Part shown: piece by piece, positions 46,338 through 60,837 of the stretch
Position numbering within the stretch: position 1 is the stretch's first letter
Layout of the letters: each line of letters begins with the position of its first letter
Assembly (NCBI RefSeq): GCF_019097595.1
Contig: NC_080735.1
Location: 15,043,917 to 15,107,916 of the forward strand
From: Hemibagrus wyckioides
Taxonomy: Eukaryota; Chordata; Actinopteri; Siluriformes; Bagridae
Length of the DNA stretch: 64,000 bases
Direction: 5' to 3'
Made by a program: the position numbers and the translations under genes
The notes under the pieces: generated by a model
Databases searched by the model: none
The model's input: the letters and a program-made list of their open reading frames with translations, nothing else
What the model was told of the DNA's origin: nothing

Positions 46338-47584
46338 CAATATATTGCCAAAAGTATTCGCTCACCTGCCTTGATTCGCATATGAACTTAAGTGACATCC
46401 CATTCCTAATCCATAGGGTTCAATATGACGTCGGTCCACCCTTTGCAGCTATAACAGCTTCAACTCTTCTGGGAAGGCTGTCCACAAGGTATAGGAGTGT
46501 GTTTATGGGAATTTTTGACCATTCTTCCAGAAGCGCATTTGTGAGGTCACACACTGATGTTGGACGAGAAGGCCTGGCCCTCAGTCTCCGCTCTAATTCA
46601 TCCCAAAGGTGTTCTATCGGGTTGAGGTCAGGACTCTGTCCAGGCCAGTCAAGTTCATCAACACCAGACTCTGTCATCCATGTCTTTATGGACCTTGCTT
46701 TGTGCACTGGTGCACAGTCATGTTGGAAGAGGAAGGGGCCAGCTCCAAACTGTTCCCACAAAGTTGGGAGCATGGAATTGTCCAAAATGTCTTGGTATGC
46801 TGAAGCATTCAGAGTTCCTTTCACTGGAACTAAGGGGCCAAGCCCAACTCTGAAAAACAACCCCACACCATAATCCCCCCTCCACCAAACTTTACACTTG
46901 GCCCAATGCAGTCAGACAAGTACCGTTCTCCTGGCAACCGCCAAACCCAGATTCATCCATCAGATTGCCAGATGGAGAAGCGCGATTCGTCACTCCAGAG
47001 AACGCGTCTCCACTGCTCTAGAGTCCAGTGGCGGCGTGCTTTACACCACTGCATCCGACGCTTTGCATTGCACTTGGTGATGTATGGCTTGGATGCAGCT
47101 GCTCGGCCATGGAAACCCATTCCATGAAGCTCTCTGCGCACTGTTCTTGAGCTAATCTGAAGGCCACATGAAGTTTGGAGGTCTGTAGCGATTGACTCTG
47201 CAGAAAGTTGGCGACCTCTTCGCACTATGCGCCTCAGCATCCGCTGACCCCGCTCCGTCAGTTTACGTGGCCTACCACTTCGTGGCTGAGTTGCTGTCGT
47301 TCCCAAACACTTCCACGTTCTTATAATACAGCTGACAGTTGACTGTGGAATATTTAGGAGCGAGGAAATTTCACGACTGGATTTGTTGCACAGGTGGCAT
47401 CCTATCACAGTTCCACGCTGGAATTCACTGAGCTCCTGAGAGCGACCCATTCTTTCACAAATGTTTTTAAAAACAGTCTGCATGCCTAGGTGCTTGATTT
47501 TATACACCTGTGGCCATGGAAGTGATCGGAACACCTGATTCTGATTATTTGGATGGGTGAGGGAATACATTTGGCAATATAGTG
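46338..47584 (-). mobile_element. Tc1-like DNA transposon, copy B counterpart
   Basis: Same 1,247-bp element at the equivalent site, also flanked by (TA)n, so it was present before the segmental duplication. It carries the same stop after WQSDG and the same frameshift. It differs by a few substitutions, such as RRKV to RRIV in the N-terminal part. Confidence 0.92.
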
Positions 47585-48022
47585 TATATATATATATATA
47601 TAAAATAATATTTACATTTTAAATGAATATGTATAAATTTACCTGTGCCTGTGTGAGTGTAAAGCTGCAAAGTATTTTTATGTGCTTTGTAAATACTTTA
47701 TTGCGCTGGTGTTGTCCTGCCATCTGCGTGTAACTTTTTTTTGTTCAACTTTAAAGATGCCTGTGCAAAGATGACAATTAAAATGGAAAACATCTTGATT
47801 AAAGTCATTATAATGCAAAATTTAACTGGTAGTTATTCCAGAAAAAAAGTCAAACTAAATAGAATTGTGACAAAGTAGTAATATTTCACGAATAAAATTA
47901 ACACTATGAGAATAAAGTAAAAATAACGAGATTCGTAGCAATACGGGATTAAATTCATAATATTTTGAGAATAATGTCATTATTTACATTAACGTGTTTA
48001 GAGTGATGAATAATATATTAGA
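47585..48022. other. AT-rich spacer, copy B
   Basis: Counterpart of 7637-8074. Nothing recognised. Confidence 0.5.
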
Positions 48023-48027
48023 CCTAT

Positions 48028-48402
48028 TGTAATGATGCACCGGAGGCAGGTGTAGCAGAATCCATAAGCAGATCTTTATTTATAACAAAATCGGCAGGCA
48101 AGTATTGGTATCGGTATGGTCAGGCAAAAAGGGTCAAAAAGCCGGGAAACAAAACACTAAGCAAACAAAACCAAAATCGCAAAACCAAACAATCGTAGAA
48201 CTAGGGTCAGGCAGGGATCATACACGTAGAAGACACAATCGAAAATACAAGGCTTGGTACACAATCTTAGAGAATGATACTTTGCGGTGAACACCTAGGC
48301 AGAGCTGTTTAAATACCTGAGTGAGATCGGAAGCAAAATAGAGATTGTCAAAACTCAGGTGACGGCGCCCTCTGGCGATCTGGTTCCGCAGGCACTGTTA
48401 CA
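48028..48402 (-). repeat. Gypsy LTR, left (3') LTR, copy B
   Basis: 375 bp, TGTAA...TTACA, adjacent to the purine-rich tract. Partner of 8080-8454. Confidence 0.9.
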
Positions 48403-48459
48403 GAACCCCCCCCTCTATGAACACCTCCAGGTGTTCTTCGACGTGGGCGTCCCCGTGGG

Positions 48460-49943
<1,484 letters not shown>

Positions 49944-50135
49944 GACTGAAAACTTAAATCTTGTGAAGAACAGGGCCCATCTAGCTTGGCGGGGGTTGAG
50001 GCGTTTAGCTTCTCATAGATAGGTCAAATTTCTGTGGTCAGTAAGCACCAGGAACGAGTGGCGGGCCCCCTCTAGCTAGTGCTTCCATTCTTCCAGGGCA
50101 GCCTTTATCGAAAGTAGTTCCCAGTTCCCTATGTC

Positions 50136-51158
50136 TTAGTTGGATTCGGCCTGCGTGAGCTTTTGGGAAAGGAATGCGCAAGGGTGCAGCTTTCCAGTTT
50201 CTGGTTGACGTTGGGAGAGCACCGCTCCTATACCACAATTAGAGGCGTCCACCTCCACTACGAATGGCAGTTTGGGGGCAGGATGGCAGAGTATCGGGGC
50301 AGAAGAAAAGGTTTTCTTGAGTTTCAGAAAGGCTGCTTGGGCCTGATCTGTCCACTTTAACTTCTGGGGTTTGTTCTTTAGCAGTGACGTCAGTGGGCTA
50401 GCGATGGTACTGTAATTACGAATGAACCTTCTGTAAAAATTCGCAAACCCGAGAAAGCATTGCAACCCCTTGACAGAGGTAGGTTCGGGCCAGGACATAA
50501 TGGCAGACACTTTATTTTGATCCATTTCCACTCCTTTCTGCGAGATCACATATCCCAAGAATGTTACAGAAGAGCGATGAAATTCACACTTTTCTAGTTT
50601 CACATAGAGGTTATGGTTAGTGAGGCGCTGGAGGACAGTACGAACGTGGGCGATGTGTTGTTCTAGGCTGGCGGAGTAAATGGGGATGTCATCAATGTAC
50701 GCAATGACGAATTGATTCAGCATGTCTCTGAACACCTCGTTTATAAGTGACTGGAAGACGGCGGGGGTGTTCGTGAGTCCATAAGGCATGACCAGATATT
50801 CATAGTGTCCATGTGTCATGTGAAAAGCCGTCTTCCATTCGTCACCCTCCTTAATCCGGATGAGATTGTAGGCGCTTCGTAAATCCAGCTTGGTGAAGAC
50901 CCTCGCTCCCTGTAACTGTTCGAGGGCTGCAGGAACAAGGGGAAGTGGATATGGGTACGGCACGGTGATCGCGTTCAGGCCTCTGTAGTCTATGCAGGGT
51001 CGAAGGCCCCCGTCCTTTTTTTCCACAAAGAAAAACCCCACGGCAGCTGGTGATGTAGACGGGCAGATGTATCCGGCTGCGAGAGCTTCCTCAATGTATT
51101 CCTCCATAGCAAGCTTTTCAGGGAGTGACAGGGGGTAGATGCGGTTCTTGGGCGGCAC
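50136..51158 (-). pseudogene. Gypsy reverse transcriptase and RNase H start, copy B
   Basis: Same 340 codons, YIDD motif and terminating codon after QAESN as in copy A. The protein is unchanged between copies, in line with a very recent duplication. Confidence 0.9.
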
Positions 51159-51402
51159 AGTGTTAGGAAGAAGGTCGATGGCACAGTCCCAGGGTTGATG
51201 TAGGGGTAATTTGGTGGCTTTCTCTTTACTGAAGGCCTCTTCGAAATCCAGTTATTCCTGAGGAAGCGTGACTTGGAGAGAAGACTCTGGGCTTTCGATG
51301 GACGTGGATAGGCATGAACAGGTTAACTGGTAGCAAAAACAGTTCGTATGACACAGAGTGGACCACTTACTTAGTTCCCCTTTTTTCCATGAAATGATCG
51401 GG

Positions 51403-51960
51403 TCATGAAGTTGGAGCCAGGGAAGGCCGAGGACGACAGGGTTTGAGGGCGATGAAATGATAAAAAATTTTAGCCATTTCGGCTTTCAATTCCCGGTTGA
51501 GCCCCTCGCGAAACACCGCCACTAATGCCGTTTCATTCCACCCATACTGAGCTGCGAGCGTGCGGAACTTGATTGCGAAATCCGCTGCAGTATCAGAGCC
51601 CTGGCGTAATTCCAACAGCTGCACGGAAATGTCCTTTCCCCCCGCCAGATACTCGAAAACTTCTTTGATGAGGTTCGTGAAGTAATTTGCCGAAGTCTTA
51701 ACTTGGGGATCTGAATCCCATACAGCCACAGCCCAGTCCAGTGCTTTTCCCATCAACAGCGATAGCATGAAGGTGCATCGGACGGTCTCGCTGCCATAGA
51801 CCTCTGGCTGCTGCGTGAAGAAATTATCGCATTGGCGCAGAAAACCCCGGCAGCGATCAGCGGCACCATCAAACTTTTCGGGTGGTGCGATGCGTGGTAA
51901 CTCACTACGCGGGGGTGGTGCTGGAGCTGCAGCGGCTGCGGGAGGCTGTTGCTGTAGCAA
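51403..51960 (-). pseudogene. Gypsy gag, truncated, copy B
   Basis: Same 185-residue reading as copy A, with the same internal deletion joining it to the protease end. Confidence 0.82.
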
Positions 51961-52072
51961 GGCGTTGGTGGCTTCGAGCTCTGCTACTTGGTCTTGGTAA
52001 AATCAGATCATGTGTCCTTGGCATACAATAGTAGTGCGAAGATCTGCTGGGTTCTCAGGCGGCAAAGTATCC

Positions 52073-52444
52073 TGTAAGGATGCACCGGAGGCAGGTGTAG
52101 CAGAATCCATAAGCAGATCTTTATTTATAACAAAATCGGCTGGCAAGTATCGGTATCGGTATGGTCAGGCAAAAAGGGTCAAAAAGCCGGGAAACAAAAC
52201 AAGCAAACAAAACCAAAATCGCAAAACCAAACAATCGTAGAACTAGGGTCAGGCAGGGATCATAAACGTAGAAGACACAACAGAAAATACAAGGCTTGGT
52301 ACACAATCTTAGAGAATGATACTTCGCGGTGAACACCTAGGCAGAGCTGTTTAAATACCTGAGTGAGACCGGAAGCAAATTAGAGACTGTCAAATCTCAG
52401 GTGACGGCGCCCTCTGGTGATCTGGTTCCGCAGGCACTGTTACA
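52073..52444 (-). repeat. Gypsy LTR, right (5') LTR, copy B
   Basis: 372 bp, partner of 12117-12488. Confidence 0.88.
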
Positions 52445-52449
52445 CCTAT

Positions 52450-52967
52450 CTTTGTGTAGTGAAATTAATGTATTAATAAAACTACTTATGCATTAAGCTA
52501 CGTTGAGAACATGCATAAAAGTGAAACTTTACTCGTTGCATGCGCATCTACCTGTTTTAATAATAAGGTAGGTATAACTTATCTGCTTTGAACATCTGCT
52601 TGTTCACATTACTCCAAACACGCTGATGTATATGGCATTATAAATAAAGCATTACAACTTAATCCCTATATTGCATGAGTTTAATACTGTTATTTTAACT
52701 TTTTTTTAAATTACCGTATTTGCATCTCTGAAAGCTATTTAGCTTTTTTCCTCAGACAGCTATTTAGCGCCTATTAATGCCAAATTCATATAGCATTAGA
52801 TACTATTCACATTAAGTACAAATGGCTTTGATACAATTTTTTTCCATGAATCAAGCGGTTGTCCTATCCATTTCACAGTCTTTTCAACTGGTAAATCATT
52901 TTTTTTTTTTTTTTGTAAATGCAGTTAATACCAAAACATTCACACTTTTGGGTGGGAGGTCCTAAGC
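52450..52967. other. Spacer upstream of the BEN-like gene, copy B
   Basis: Counterpart of 12494-13017. The poly-T/TTTTTGTAATTTTTG stretch is shortened to a single T-run. No gene. Confidence 0.5.
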
Positions 52968-52974
52968 TATAAAA
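52968..52974 (+). promoter_or_regulatory. TATA box of the BEN-like gene, copy B
   Basis: TATAAAA, same context as copy A, 117 bp before the ATG at 53091. Confidence 0.6.
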
Positions 52975-53090
52975 TGCTGCATCAAACTAGCCAATGTACA
53001 GTGTATGCATTTGCAGTTCATGTAAAAGTTCACTTATTTGGTTGCTGCACATCGACCCGTGGTACTAAACTGTTTAATCTCACAACAGAC

Positions 53091-54316
53091 ATGGAGGCAA
53101 AGACATTCTATAAAAAAAGTCACCGTTTGCGCTAGCAAAAAACAAAGGGTAAGAAAGTATTTTTATTTACACCATTTCTCGTTCAGTTTGTGTTGTACTT
53201 CTGTGTTAACCATCAAAATGTCTCTACAGAAATCTAGAAAGTAGAACAAACCATGTCCAGGCACAAAAACAACAGCAACTACTCGGTTTGTAAAAAAGAA
53301 ATCAGTATGTAATTGTTTTTATTGTAAAACTGATAAGCACTCATGTACATGTCCATGTTGTTTTGAATGTATTAAAATTACTCTTAACATTGGTTTCTTC
53401 AGGCTGCACGGATTAAAAACCAGTGTCCCGCCATAGTGAAAGTTTCGAAGCAGGAGTTAATGGCATTCACACGAACGCTTCTGAATTTGGAGGCAAGAGT
53501 TGGCTGGTTGGAAGAGCATTTGAAAGAAAAGGCACCCCCGTCTCATCCGCCGACAACAGATCAGTCCACCTCCACAGACGGTCTGGTTGATGCTGGCGAC
53601 AGTCCTGTATTGATGTCGACTCTTTTGGAGACTCCGAGTCTAGAGTCTTCTGAAAATGGACCACTTCTTCAGTCTGCCTATGAACAAAACCCAACTTCAG
53701 CCAGTGCACACTTGGACGATGCAGATGTAAACCTAGGTTTTCCATCAGCGGCCTCTACACCCCTCGTTGACCGCACTTTCAATCAGCAAACTGCGTCAGA
53801 ACACGTTTCGTCAATGGACTCACCATCAAACACAGAACATTCAAACCATTGACTGACAACCATGTCAATGGTTAGTTGCACACCAGTTCGAGAAATTTTG
53901 GGTTTTCTTCTGTGTCCAATGCAACGTCCTTTTGTTTGAGACTGCCTGAAACACTGACAAATGCCTCACATCACCATGTTCGTCGGTCTCTCATACAGGG
54001 AGTAATTCAACCTGACGTGACTTTAAATCACGTTCCCCTGGAGATAGAGAAACAAATGTATCTGGATTCAGCAGGACCAGATGGCAAACCAAGAGCAGAT
54101 CGTTTTGCTATTCATCTGTTTGAAAGGTTAATTCCTCTTCACTTATATCAGGACTGGGTGGGCTTGGTGAATTTTGATGGTTCCAGGGGGAAAAATGCTC
54201 TGCCTCACAATGTGCGTCAAGCAATTTCCGATGCTGTTGCTAAGAAATTTCACACCACAGCCCAGAACTGGAAACAAATAAAAGATAGAATTAACTTCTC
54301 AGAAAGAAACGATTAA
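53091..54316 (+). pseudogene. BEN-domain-like gene, copy B, frameshifted in exon 1
   Basis: Same structure as copy A: exon 1 from 53091, exon 2 at 53403-53852, BEN-like stretch to 54316. The A-run in exon 1 has one extra A (seven instead of six, near 53112-53118), which shifts the frame after FYKK and gives an early TAG. The coding regions otherwise differ by only a few residues (for example KEPLSHP to KAPPSHP, NHIPLE to NHVPLE). It is a pseudogene if the extra base is real, and intact like copy A if it is a homopolymer error. Confidence 0.6.
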
Positions 54317-54389
54317 GTTTTCCCCTGTTTTAAGGTGTCATGCTACAAGTACTGGTTTAAACACTTAACAACTGTTTATTTATTCTGTA

Positions 54390-54395
54390 AATAAA
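54390..54395 (+). terminator. Poly(A) signal of the BEN-like gene, copy B
   Basis: AATAAA in CTGTAAATAAATACTTGC, counterpart of 14439-14444. Confidence 0.58.
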
Positions 54396-54717
54396 TACTT
54401 GCTTTCAATCTCAATTCTAAACTGTCTTGTGATGTTTTTGATTTATATAAAATCACTTAAAACTGGTTAAAACACTTAAAACAGCTGTTTATCTGTAAAT
54501 TAATACTTGCTTTCAATCACAATTCCATATCATCTTGTGACGTTTTTGATATATATAGATATATATTTTTGATAGATATATAAACAGTTTTATATAAAAC
54601 TATATCTACAACGGATGATTAGGCCTAAGGTAATGGTGTGGACATTAGCGAGCGATCCATATGCAGTGTCAGACAAAAACTTGGATGGAGGTATGGGAAA
54701 ACTCAACATTGTCCAAT

Positions 54718-55222
54718 GAATAGCTGGCAGCACTCTGAACAGTGCATTTTTGAATGAACTTGTATAATTCCTGTGTAATGCCTGAAACTTTAGCAACCTA
54801 TCTTTTAGGTCAGGAAAATCATCTGTTATTTGTCTTTTGATCAAATCATTGCATATTCTCTCCATTTCATTGAGTTCCTCCAGCAAACTTTCTGTTTTAC
54901 ACACCAGGTTCAAACTGATTTCTCTCACCAACTTTGCAGCCTTATCATCCAAAAGATTGAGAGGATACAGCCACATGGTCAGAGGCACCCATTTATCTTG
55001 TAGGTTTCCTTGAATGTTGTGGGGTTTTCTTCAAGTTGAATGTCACCGTAAAATGTGACTAATATTTTCTGCCTTTTTTTTATCTTCAGTCATGTTTAGG
55101 GATGCCCCTCTATGGATATGGTAGGGATCTTTTTAACCATTGCATGAAGGTTTCCTTCAATTTCCTGTTTGCTGTCATTTTCTGCACTTGTATAATCAAA
55201 CACCATGAAATCCTGAGCTCCA
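54718..55222 (-). pseudogene. SNTX-like gene fragment, copy B
   Basis: Counterpart of 14767-15271 with the same ends and the same internal deletion. The predicted residues are unchanged. Confidence 0.85.
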
Positions 55223-55540
55223 CTTCCTTCACTTCATCCCCATCTGGTCTCATTTTTGACACCGACTCGCGGCTAACATACCGTTAGCTTTAGCCTCCAT
55301 GCTATTCAGTCTGAGCATATTCGCCCTAACTGCCTTTTTTTTCCTCTTCTCCTCGTATTCAGCCCTATTGCTGCTCTTCCCATTATCGTTTACCTCCGTG
55401 CACGGCGTCTTCTTCTCCCCTCAGCTCCGATTTCCAGATCACTACTCCTACAGCTGAGTATCCTCCTCTCTCCTCTCTCTACCCGCATTCGGCCTCAATA
55501 AACACACCCCTTCTGGGGTTTTGATGCTCCATTGTCTGTT
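55223..55540. other. Pyrimidine-rich spacer, copy B
   Basis: Counterpart of 15272-15589. Unidentified. Confidence 0.35.
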
Positions 55541-55841
55541 CGCTTCTGGTGTTTTTTTATGACACATATACATACACAGTACGACATGCAGTGAAATGTT
55601 TTTTCACGACTGTCCGGCATGTAAACATTTATAAAAAGTACGTTAGAAAGAGATCCATAAAAAATAAAGATAAAAATAAAACTAGAGTATCTTAAAAGTA
55701 TAAAAATAGAAAATAAAGTAAAATAAAATATAATATAGATAAATAAAAATAGAATATGAATAAAAAATAAAATATGAAAATAGGTGTAAAAATATGGAAA
55801 TATAGGTGTAAGAATATGAAAATATAGGTGCAAGTAGATAC

Positions 55842-55914
<73 letters not shown>
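55541..55914 (-). mobile_element. Rex1-like LINE 3' end, copy B (left of the Tc1 insertion)
   Basis: 3' UTR part of the LINE, ending in (TA)n at the Tc1 insertion site. Confidence 0.75.
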
Positions 55915-55917
<3 letters not shown>

Positions 55918-57160
55918 TATATTGCCAAAAGTATTCGCTCACCTGCCTTGACTCGCATATGAACTTAAGTGACATCCCATTCCTAATCCATAGGGTTCAA
56001 TATGATGTCGGTCCACCCTTTGCAGCTATAACAGCTTCAACTCTTCTGGGAAGGCTGTCCACAAGGTTTAGGAGTGTGTTTATGGGAATTTTTGACCATT
56101 CTTCCAGATGCGCATTTGTGAGGTCACACACTGATGTTGGACGAGAAGGCCTGGCTCTCAGTCTCCGCTCTAATTCATTCCAAAGGTGTTCTATCGGGTT
56201 GAGGTGAGGACTCTGTGCAGGCCAATCAAGTTCCTCCACACCAGACTCTGTCATCCATGTCTTTATGGACCTTGATTTGTGCACTGGTGCACAGTCGTGT
56301 TGGAAGAGGAAGGGGCCAGCTCCAAACTGTTCCCACAAAGTTGGGAGCATGGAATTGTCCAAAATGTCTTGGTATGCTGAAGCATTCAGAGTTCCTTTCA
56401 CTGGAACTAAGGGTCCAAGCCCAACTCCTGAAAAACAACCCCACACCATAATCCCCCCTCCACCAAACACTTACACTTGGCACAATGCAGTCAGACAAGT
56501 ACCGTTCTCCTGGCAACCGCCAAACCCAGACTTGTCCATCAGATTGCCAGATGGAGAAGCGTGATTCGTCACTCCCGAGAACGCATCTCCACTACTCTAG
56601 AGTCCAGTGGCGGCATGCTTTACACCACTGCATCCGACGCTTTGCATTGCACTTGGTGATGTATGGCTTGGATGCAGCTGCTCGGCCATGGAAACCCATT
56701 CCATGAAGCTCTCTGCGCACTGTTCTTGAGCTAATCTAAAGGCCACATGAAGTTTGGAGGTCTGTAGCGATGGACTCTGCAGAAAGTTGGCGACCTCTTT
56801 GCACTATGCGCCTCAGCATCCGCTGACCCCGCTCCGTCAGTTTACGTGGCCTACCACTTCGTGGCTGAGTTGCTGTCGTTCCCAAACACTTCCACGTTCT
56901 TATAATACAGCTGACAGTTGACTGTGGAATATTTAGGAGCGAGGAAATTTCACGACTGGATTTGTTGCACAGGTGGCATCCTATCACAGTTCCACGCTGG
57001 AATTCACTGAGCTCCTGAGAGCGACCCATTCTTTCACAAATGTTTGTAAAAACAGTCTGCATGCCTAGGTGCTTGATTTTATACACCTGTGGCCATGGAA
57101 GTGATTGGAACACCTGATTCTGATTATTTGGATGGGTGAGCGAATACTTTTGGCAATATA

Positions 57161-57163
<3 letters not shown>
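55915..57163 (-). mobile_element. Third Tc1-like element, present only in copy B
   Basis: 1,249 bp, starting CACTATATTGCCAAAAG and ending CTTTTGGCAATATAGTG, so its terminal repeats are better matched than in the other two copies. It sits in the (TA)n tract of the Rex1-like LINE 3' UTR. The equivalent site in copy A (about 15900-15985) is empty. The transposase is broken by a stop in the N-terminal half (after QTSCGL, near 56736) and a frame change before [10 protein letters not shown]. The Asp in FQHDCAPVH and the Glu in [11 protein letters not shown] are present. It reads through the WQSDG position where the other two copies have a stop, so it comes from a different source copy. Confidence 0.93.
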
Positions 57164-57200
<37 letters not shown>

Positions 57201-58737
57201 TAACAAAGTGGTATATACACATATATACACATAAATGCAGACATGAACATGAAGGGATGTATGTGTATATGGCATATATTGAGGTGATCCAGTGTTTATC
57301 ATTAAAGTGTCCATGTGCTGGAATTATTGTATAAAGTGACTTGTGCCAGTCCAGTGTCAAAGTGTCAGTTTGTGCAAATGTGCGAGGTTGTGCAAAGTGA
57401 TGAAAAGTGATGAAAAAAGCACAGAGACTCCCCGTATCCATATCAGGTTCTAGGTGTTTCCTGGTTCAGACTCCGAATGGCCTGCAGGAAGAAGCTCCTC
57501 CTCATTCTCTCTGTGTTTGCCTTCATGGAGCGGAAGCACTTCCCTGAACGCAACAGAGAAAAGAGTCCATTGTTGGGATAGCTGAGGTCCTTTACAATGT
57601 TCCTGGCCCTGATCCGGCACCGTTTGCTGTAGATGTCCTGCAGGTCAGGGAGCTTGGTGTGGATGGTACGTTCAGCTGAATGCACCACTTTCTGGAGGGC
57701 TCGCCTGTCCTTCATGGTGCTGTTCCCGAACCAGGAAGTGATGCTACCTGTCAGGACGCTCTCAGTGGTGCAGGTGTAAAAAGTCTTTAGCACCTGAGAG
57801 GGAAGTTTAAAGTCCCTAAAATGTCTCAGGTGGTATAGACGCTGCTGGGCCTTCTTCACCAGGTTGTTGGTATGACAGGACCAAGTCAAGCCCTGCGTGA
57901 TGTGAACACCTAGGTACCGGAAGCTGTCCACTCTCTCCACTGGGGTTCCGCTGATCGTGGTCAGTTGGTATGACCGCTCCGGCTTTGTACTGAAGTCCAC
58001 TATTAACTCCTTAGTCTTGCTGATGTTCAGGAGTAGGTTGTTCACCTGCCACCAGCTCTCCAGGTATTTAATCTCCCGTAGGTAGGCCATCTCGTCGTTG
58101 TTTGAGATCAGGCCCAACACAACAGTGTCATCAGCAAACTTAATGATGGTGGTGGAGTTGGAAGTGGCCACACAGTCATAAGTGTACAGTGAGTACAGCA
58201 GGGGCTCAGAACACAACCTTGAGGAGCTCCAGTGCTGAGGGTGATGGAGGATGAGGTGTGTTTGCCCATCCGTACGGCTTGTGGTCTGTCCGTCAGGAAG
58301 TTGGAAATCCACTGGCACAGCGGTGTGCTGAGACCTAGGACCTCCAACTTAGAGGTGAGCGTGGAAGGAATTATGGTGTTGAACACTGAACTGTAGTCCA
58401 CAAACAGTGTTTTTACATAATTCCCTTTTCTGCAGTCCAGGTGGCTTGTTGTTGTGTGAAGGAGGTGTGAAATGGCATCCTCAGTGGAGCGGTTTTGCCT
58501 GTACACAAACTGTAGCGGATCCAGTGTGTCTGGTAGTGATGCAGTTATGAAGTCTCTGAGCAATCTTTCAAAGCACTTCATCACTACTGAAGTCAGGGCT
58601 ACAGGGCGGTAGTCGTTGAGGCTGGGGTTTCTTTGGGACAGGAACAATGGTGGACTGTAGACAGTTTCAGGGAGAGGTTGAAGATCTCTGTGAACACCGG
58701 TGCTAGCTGGTCAGCGCACGCTTTCAGAACCCGACTT
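57164..58737 (-). mobile_element. Rex1-like LINE, copy B (right of the Tc1 insertion)
   Basis: Remainder of the LINE, with the same broken reverse transcriptase (58647-58108 and 58318-57443). One residue differs from copy A (SNNNEM to SNNDEM). The Tc1 at 55915-57163 splits its 3' UTR. Confidence 0.82.
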
Positions 58738-59129
58738 TTCACCCTTCTGTCCTGTTTGCATGCATATGTCACTTTACATTACACTTTATATTGATCCTGT
58801 TTACATGTAACTTTAATATTTGCACTCACTGTCAACACTATTCTTTTGCACAGAGTCGGTCTATATGTCCTGTTTGTCTGCACTGTGTTGTCTTGTCATC
58901 CTGTGCACTTCTGTTGTGTGTCTAGTTTACTAAAGATTGCGCCTTAAGTATAGTTTAGCTTTAATTCTATGTTTAGCTCTATGTTTGTCTGTCACCTGTA
59001 CTTTGTCTTTGTTATGTGCAACACCTTTGGTCTAGGAGGAACGTTGTTTCATTTCACTGTGTACTGCATCAGCTATATATAGTTGAAGTGACAATAAAGC
59101 TTCTTTGACTTTGATTTGACTTTGACCAA
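58738..59129 (+). mobile_element. LINE 3' UTR fragment, copy B
   Basis: Counterpart of 17521-17912. Confidence 0.6.
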
Positions 59130-59433
59130 ATATGAGGATCTCAAGGAGGTCTTAAGCAAAACCAATGCCAGTGGTCTCCCCTGCAAGGACCCTATGACTG
59201 TGCCATAAACTGCTGCCTGGCACATCAGCTCCATCTGGTTGAGCATATCCCTTGTTATCAGCCAGGCAATGGGCTATGGAGGAGTACATTCAGGAGGAGA
59301 TCCAGGAGGGCTACATCTGGCCCTCCTTGTGAAGAAAAAAGATCAGTGCCCCTATGGCCCTTGAGCAACTGAAAATGGCACTAAACTCATACCCCATAGC
59401 CCCCTGATCCACATCCACAAAGGGGATGAGTGG
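59130..59433 (+). mobile_element. Degenerate Gypsy pol fragment, copy B
   Basis: Counterpart of 17913-18216. Confidence 0.5.
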
Positions 59434-60837
59434 TGTTACACCTGGCTCAAAGATGTAACATTAAGGGAAATGACATAGTGGAATAACTTTAAACATAATA
59501 TTTATTATAACAAAAATTAACCAAAACATAATCAGGACATAAGTAGGTAAATTAAATCAAAATGCAAAAGAATACAAAGCAAAACATAACGCCACAAAAT
59601 TGGAGCGCAGCTCTGGCAAGCTGCTCAAGCAACAGTGGAGCAGCCCTCGAAGAACTCACACCATAGTTAAACACACACTTTGATGAGCATCAGGTGCACT
59701 CAAGTCATGCCCCAATCACCAAAACCTGCAACAGAAACAAGAAACCAAAACACCCAAACCAACACAACTCAACCCTAACACACCCCCTTTAAAAAATCCC
59801 ACATCAAAATAATGATACTAAATTATAACATACATACATAGAGGTAGGTCAACTCACATCAATTGAAGACAGAAACACCATTTTCTCACTCCACCACAGG
59901 GGCATGCGACAGGGTGTCTGCTAACACATTTTCAACTCCCTTTTAATTGTCAAATTTTAAGGCTGTAAGAAAAGTATCCATCGCATTAAGCGTTGACTTG
60001 GACTATGTAATGAATGAAGGAATGTCAAAGGATTATGATCTGAATATATGACAACTGGGGACCCTCCCCCCACATACACATCAAAATGTTGAAGTGCCCA
60101 GATCAGTGCCAACGTTTCCTTCTCAATAACAGAATAATTCAATTGACAGGAATTAAACTTGCATGAGAAATAACTAATTGGCTGACCAATACCACCAGAA
60201 TGAGTCTGGAGAAGAACAGGGAACTCCTGCTCCCACCTGACTGGTGTCAACCTGAATCTCAAACAGAAGACCATTTTGGGGAGCTGCTAACACAGGAGCA
60301 GCAGTCAACAACAACTTCACATTCTCAAATGCCTTTTGACAATGTGGGGTTCACTCAAATTTAGCAGAGTTCTTTAAAAGATTAGTCAATGGACAGATGA
60401 CCGATGAAAAATTGGGACAAAAACTGCGATAGTAACTGGCCATCCCAATAAACCTCATGAGCTCTTTTTTAATTACAAGGGGTGGGGAAATTATCTATCA
60501 TGCTTATTTTAGCATGCAAAGGGTGCACCACCCCTTGGCCCACCTCTTTTCCCAAATAAGAAACCGTTGCCTGTGCAAAATCACATTTAGCCAAGTTCAC
60601 CGTCAAATTTGCCCCCACTAAACATCGAAATAAATCTCATACCCGTGTGACGTGCTGATCCCAGCTATCACTGTAAACTATAGAATCGTCCAAATAGACC
60701 GCACAGCCTTCTAAACCAGAGACTACACGATTCATTAATCTTTGAAATGTAGCTGGAGGTATACAGCATGCTGTGCAGTGATCTTCCCGAGGCAGCTCTT
60801 GAGCTATTGCGATGCAGCTGGAACCGATGACCATGTC
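59434..60837 (-). mobile_element. Second Ty3/Gypsy element, 5'-truncated, copy B
   Basis: Counterpart of 18217-19620 with unchanged residues in both coding scraps. One A/T run next to the purine tract differs. Confidence 0.85.
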
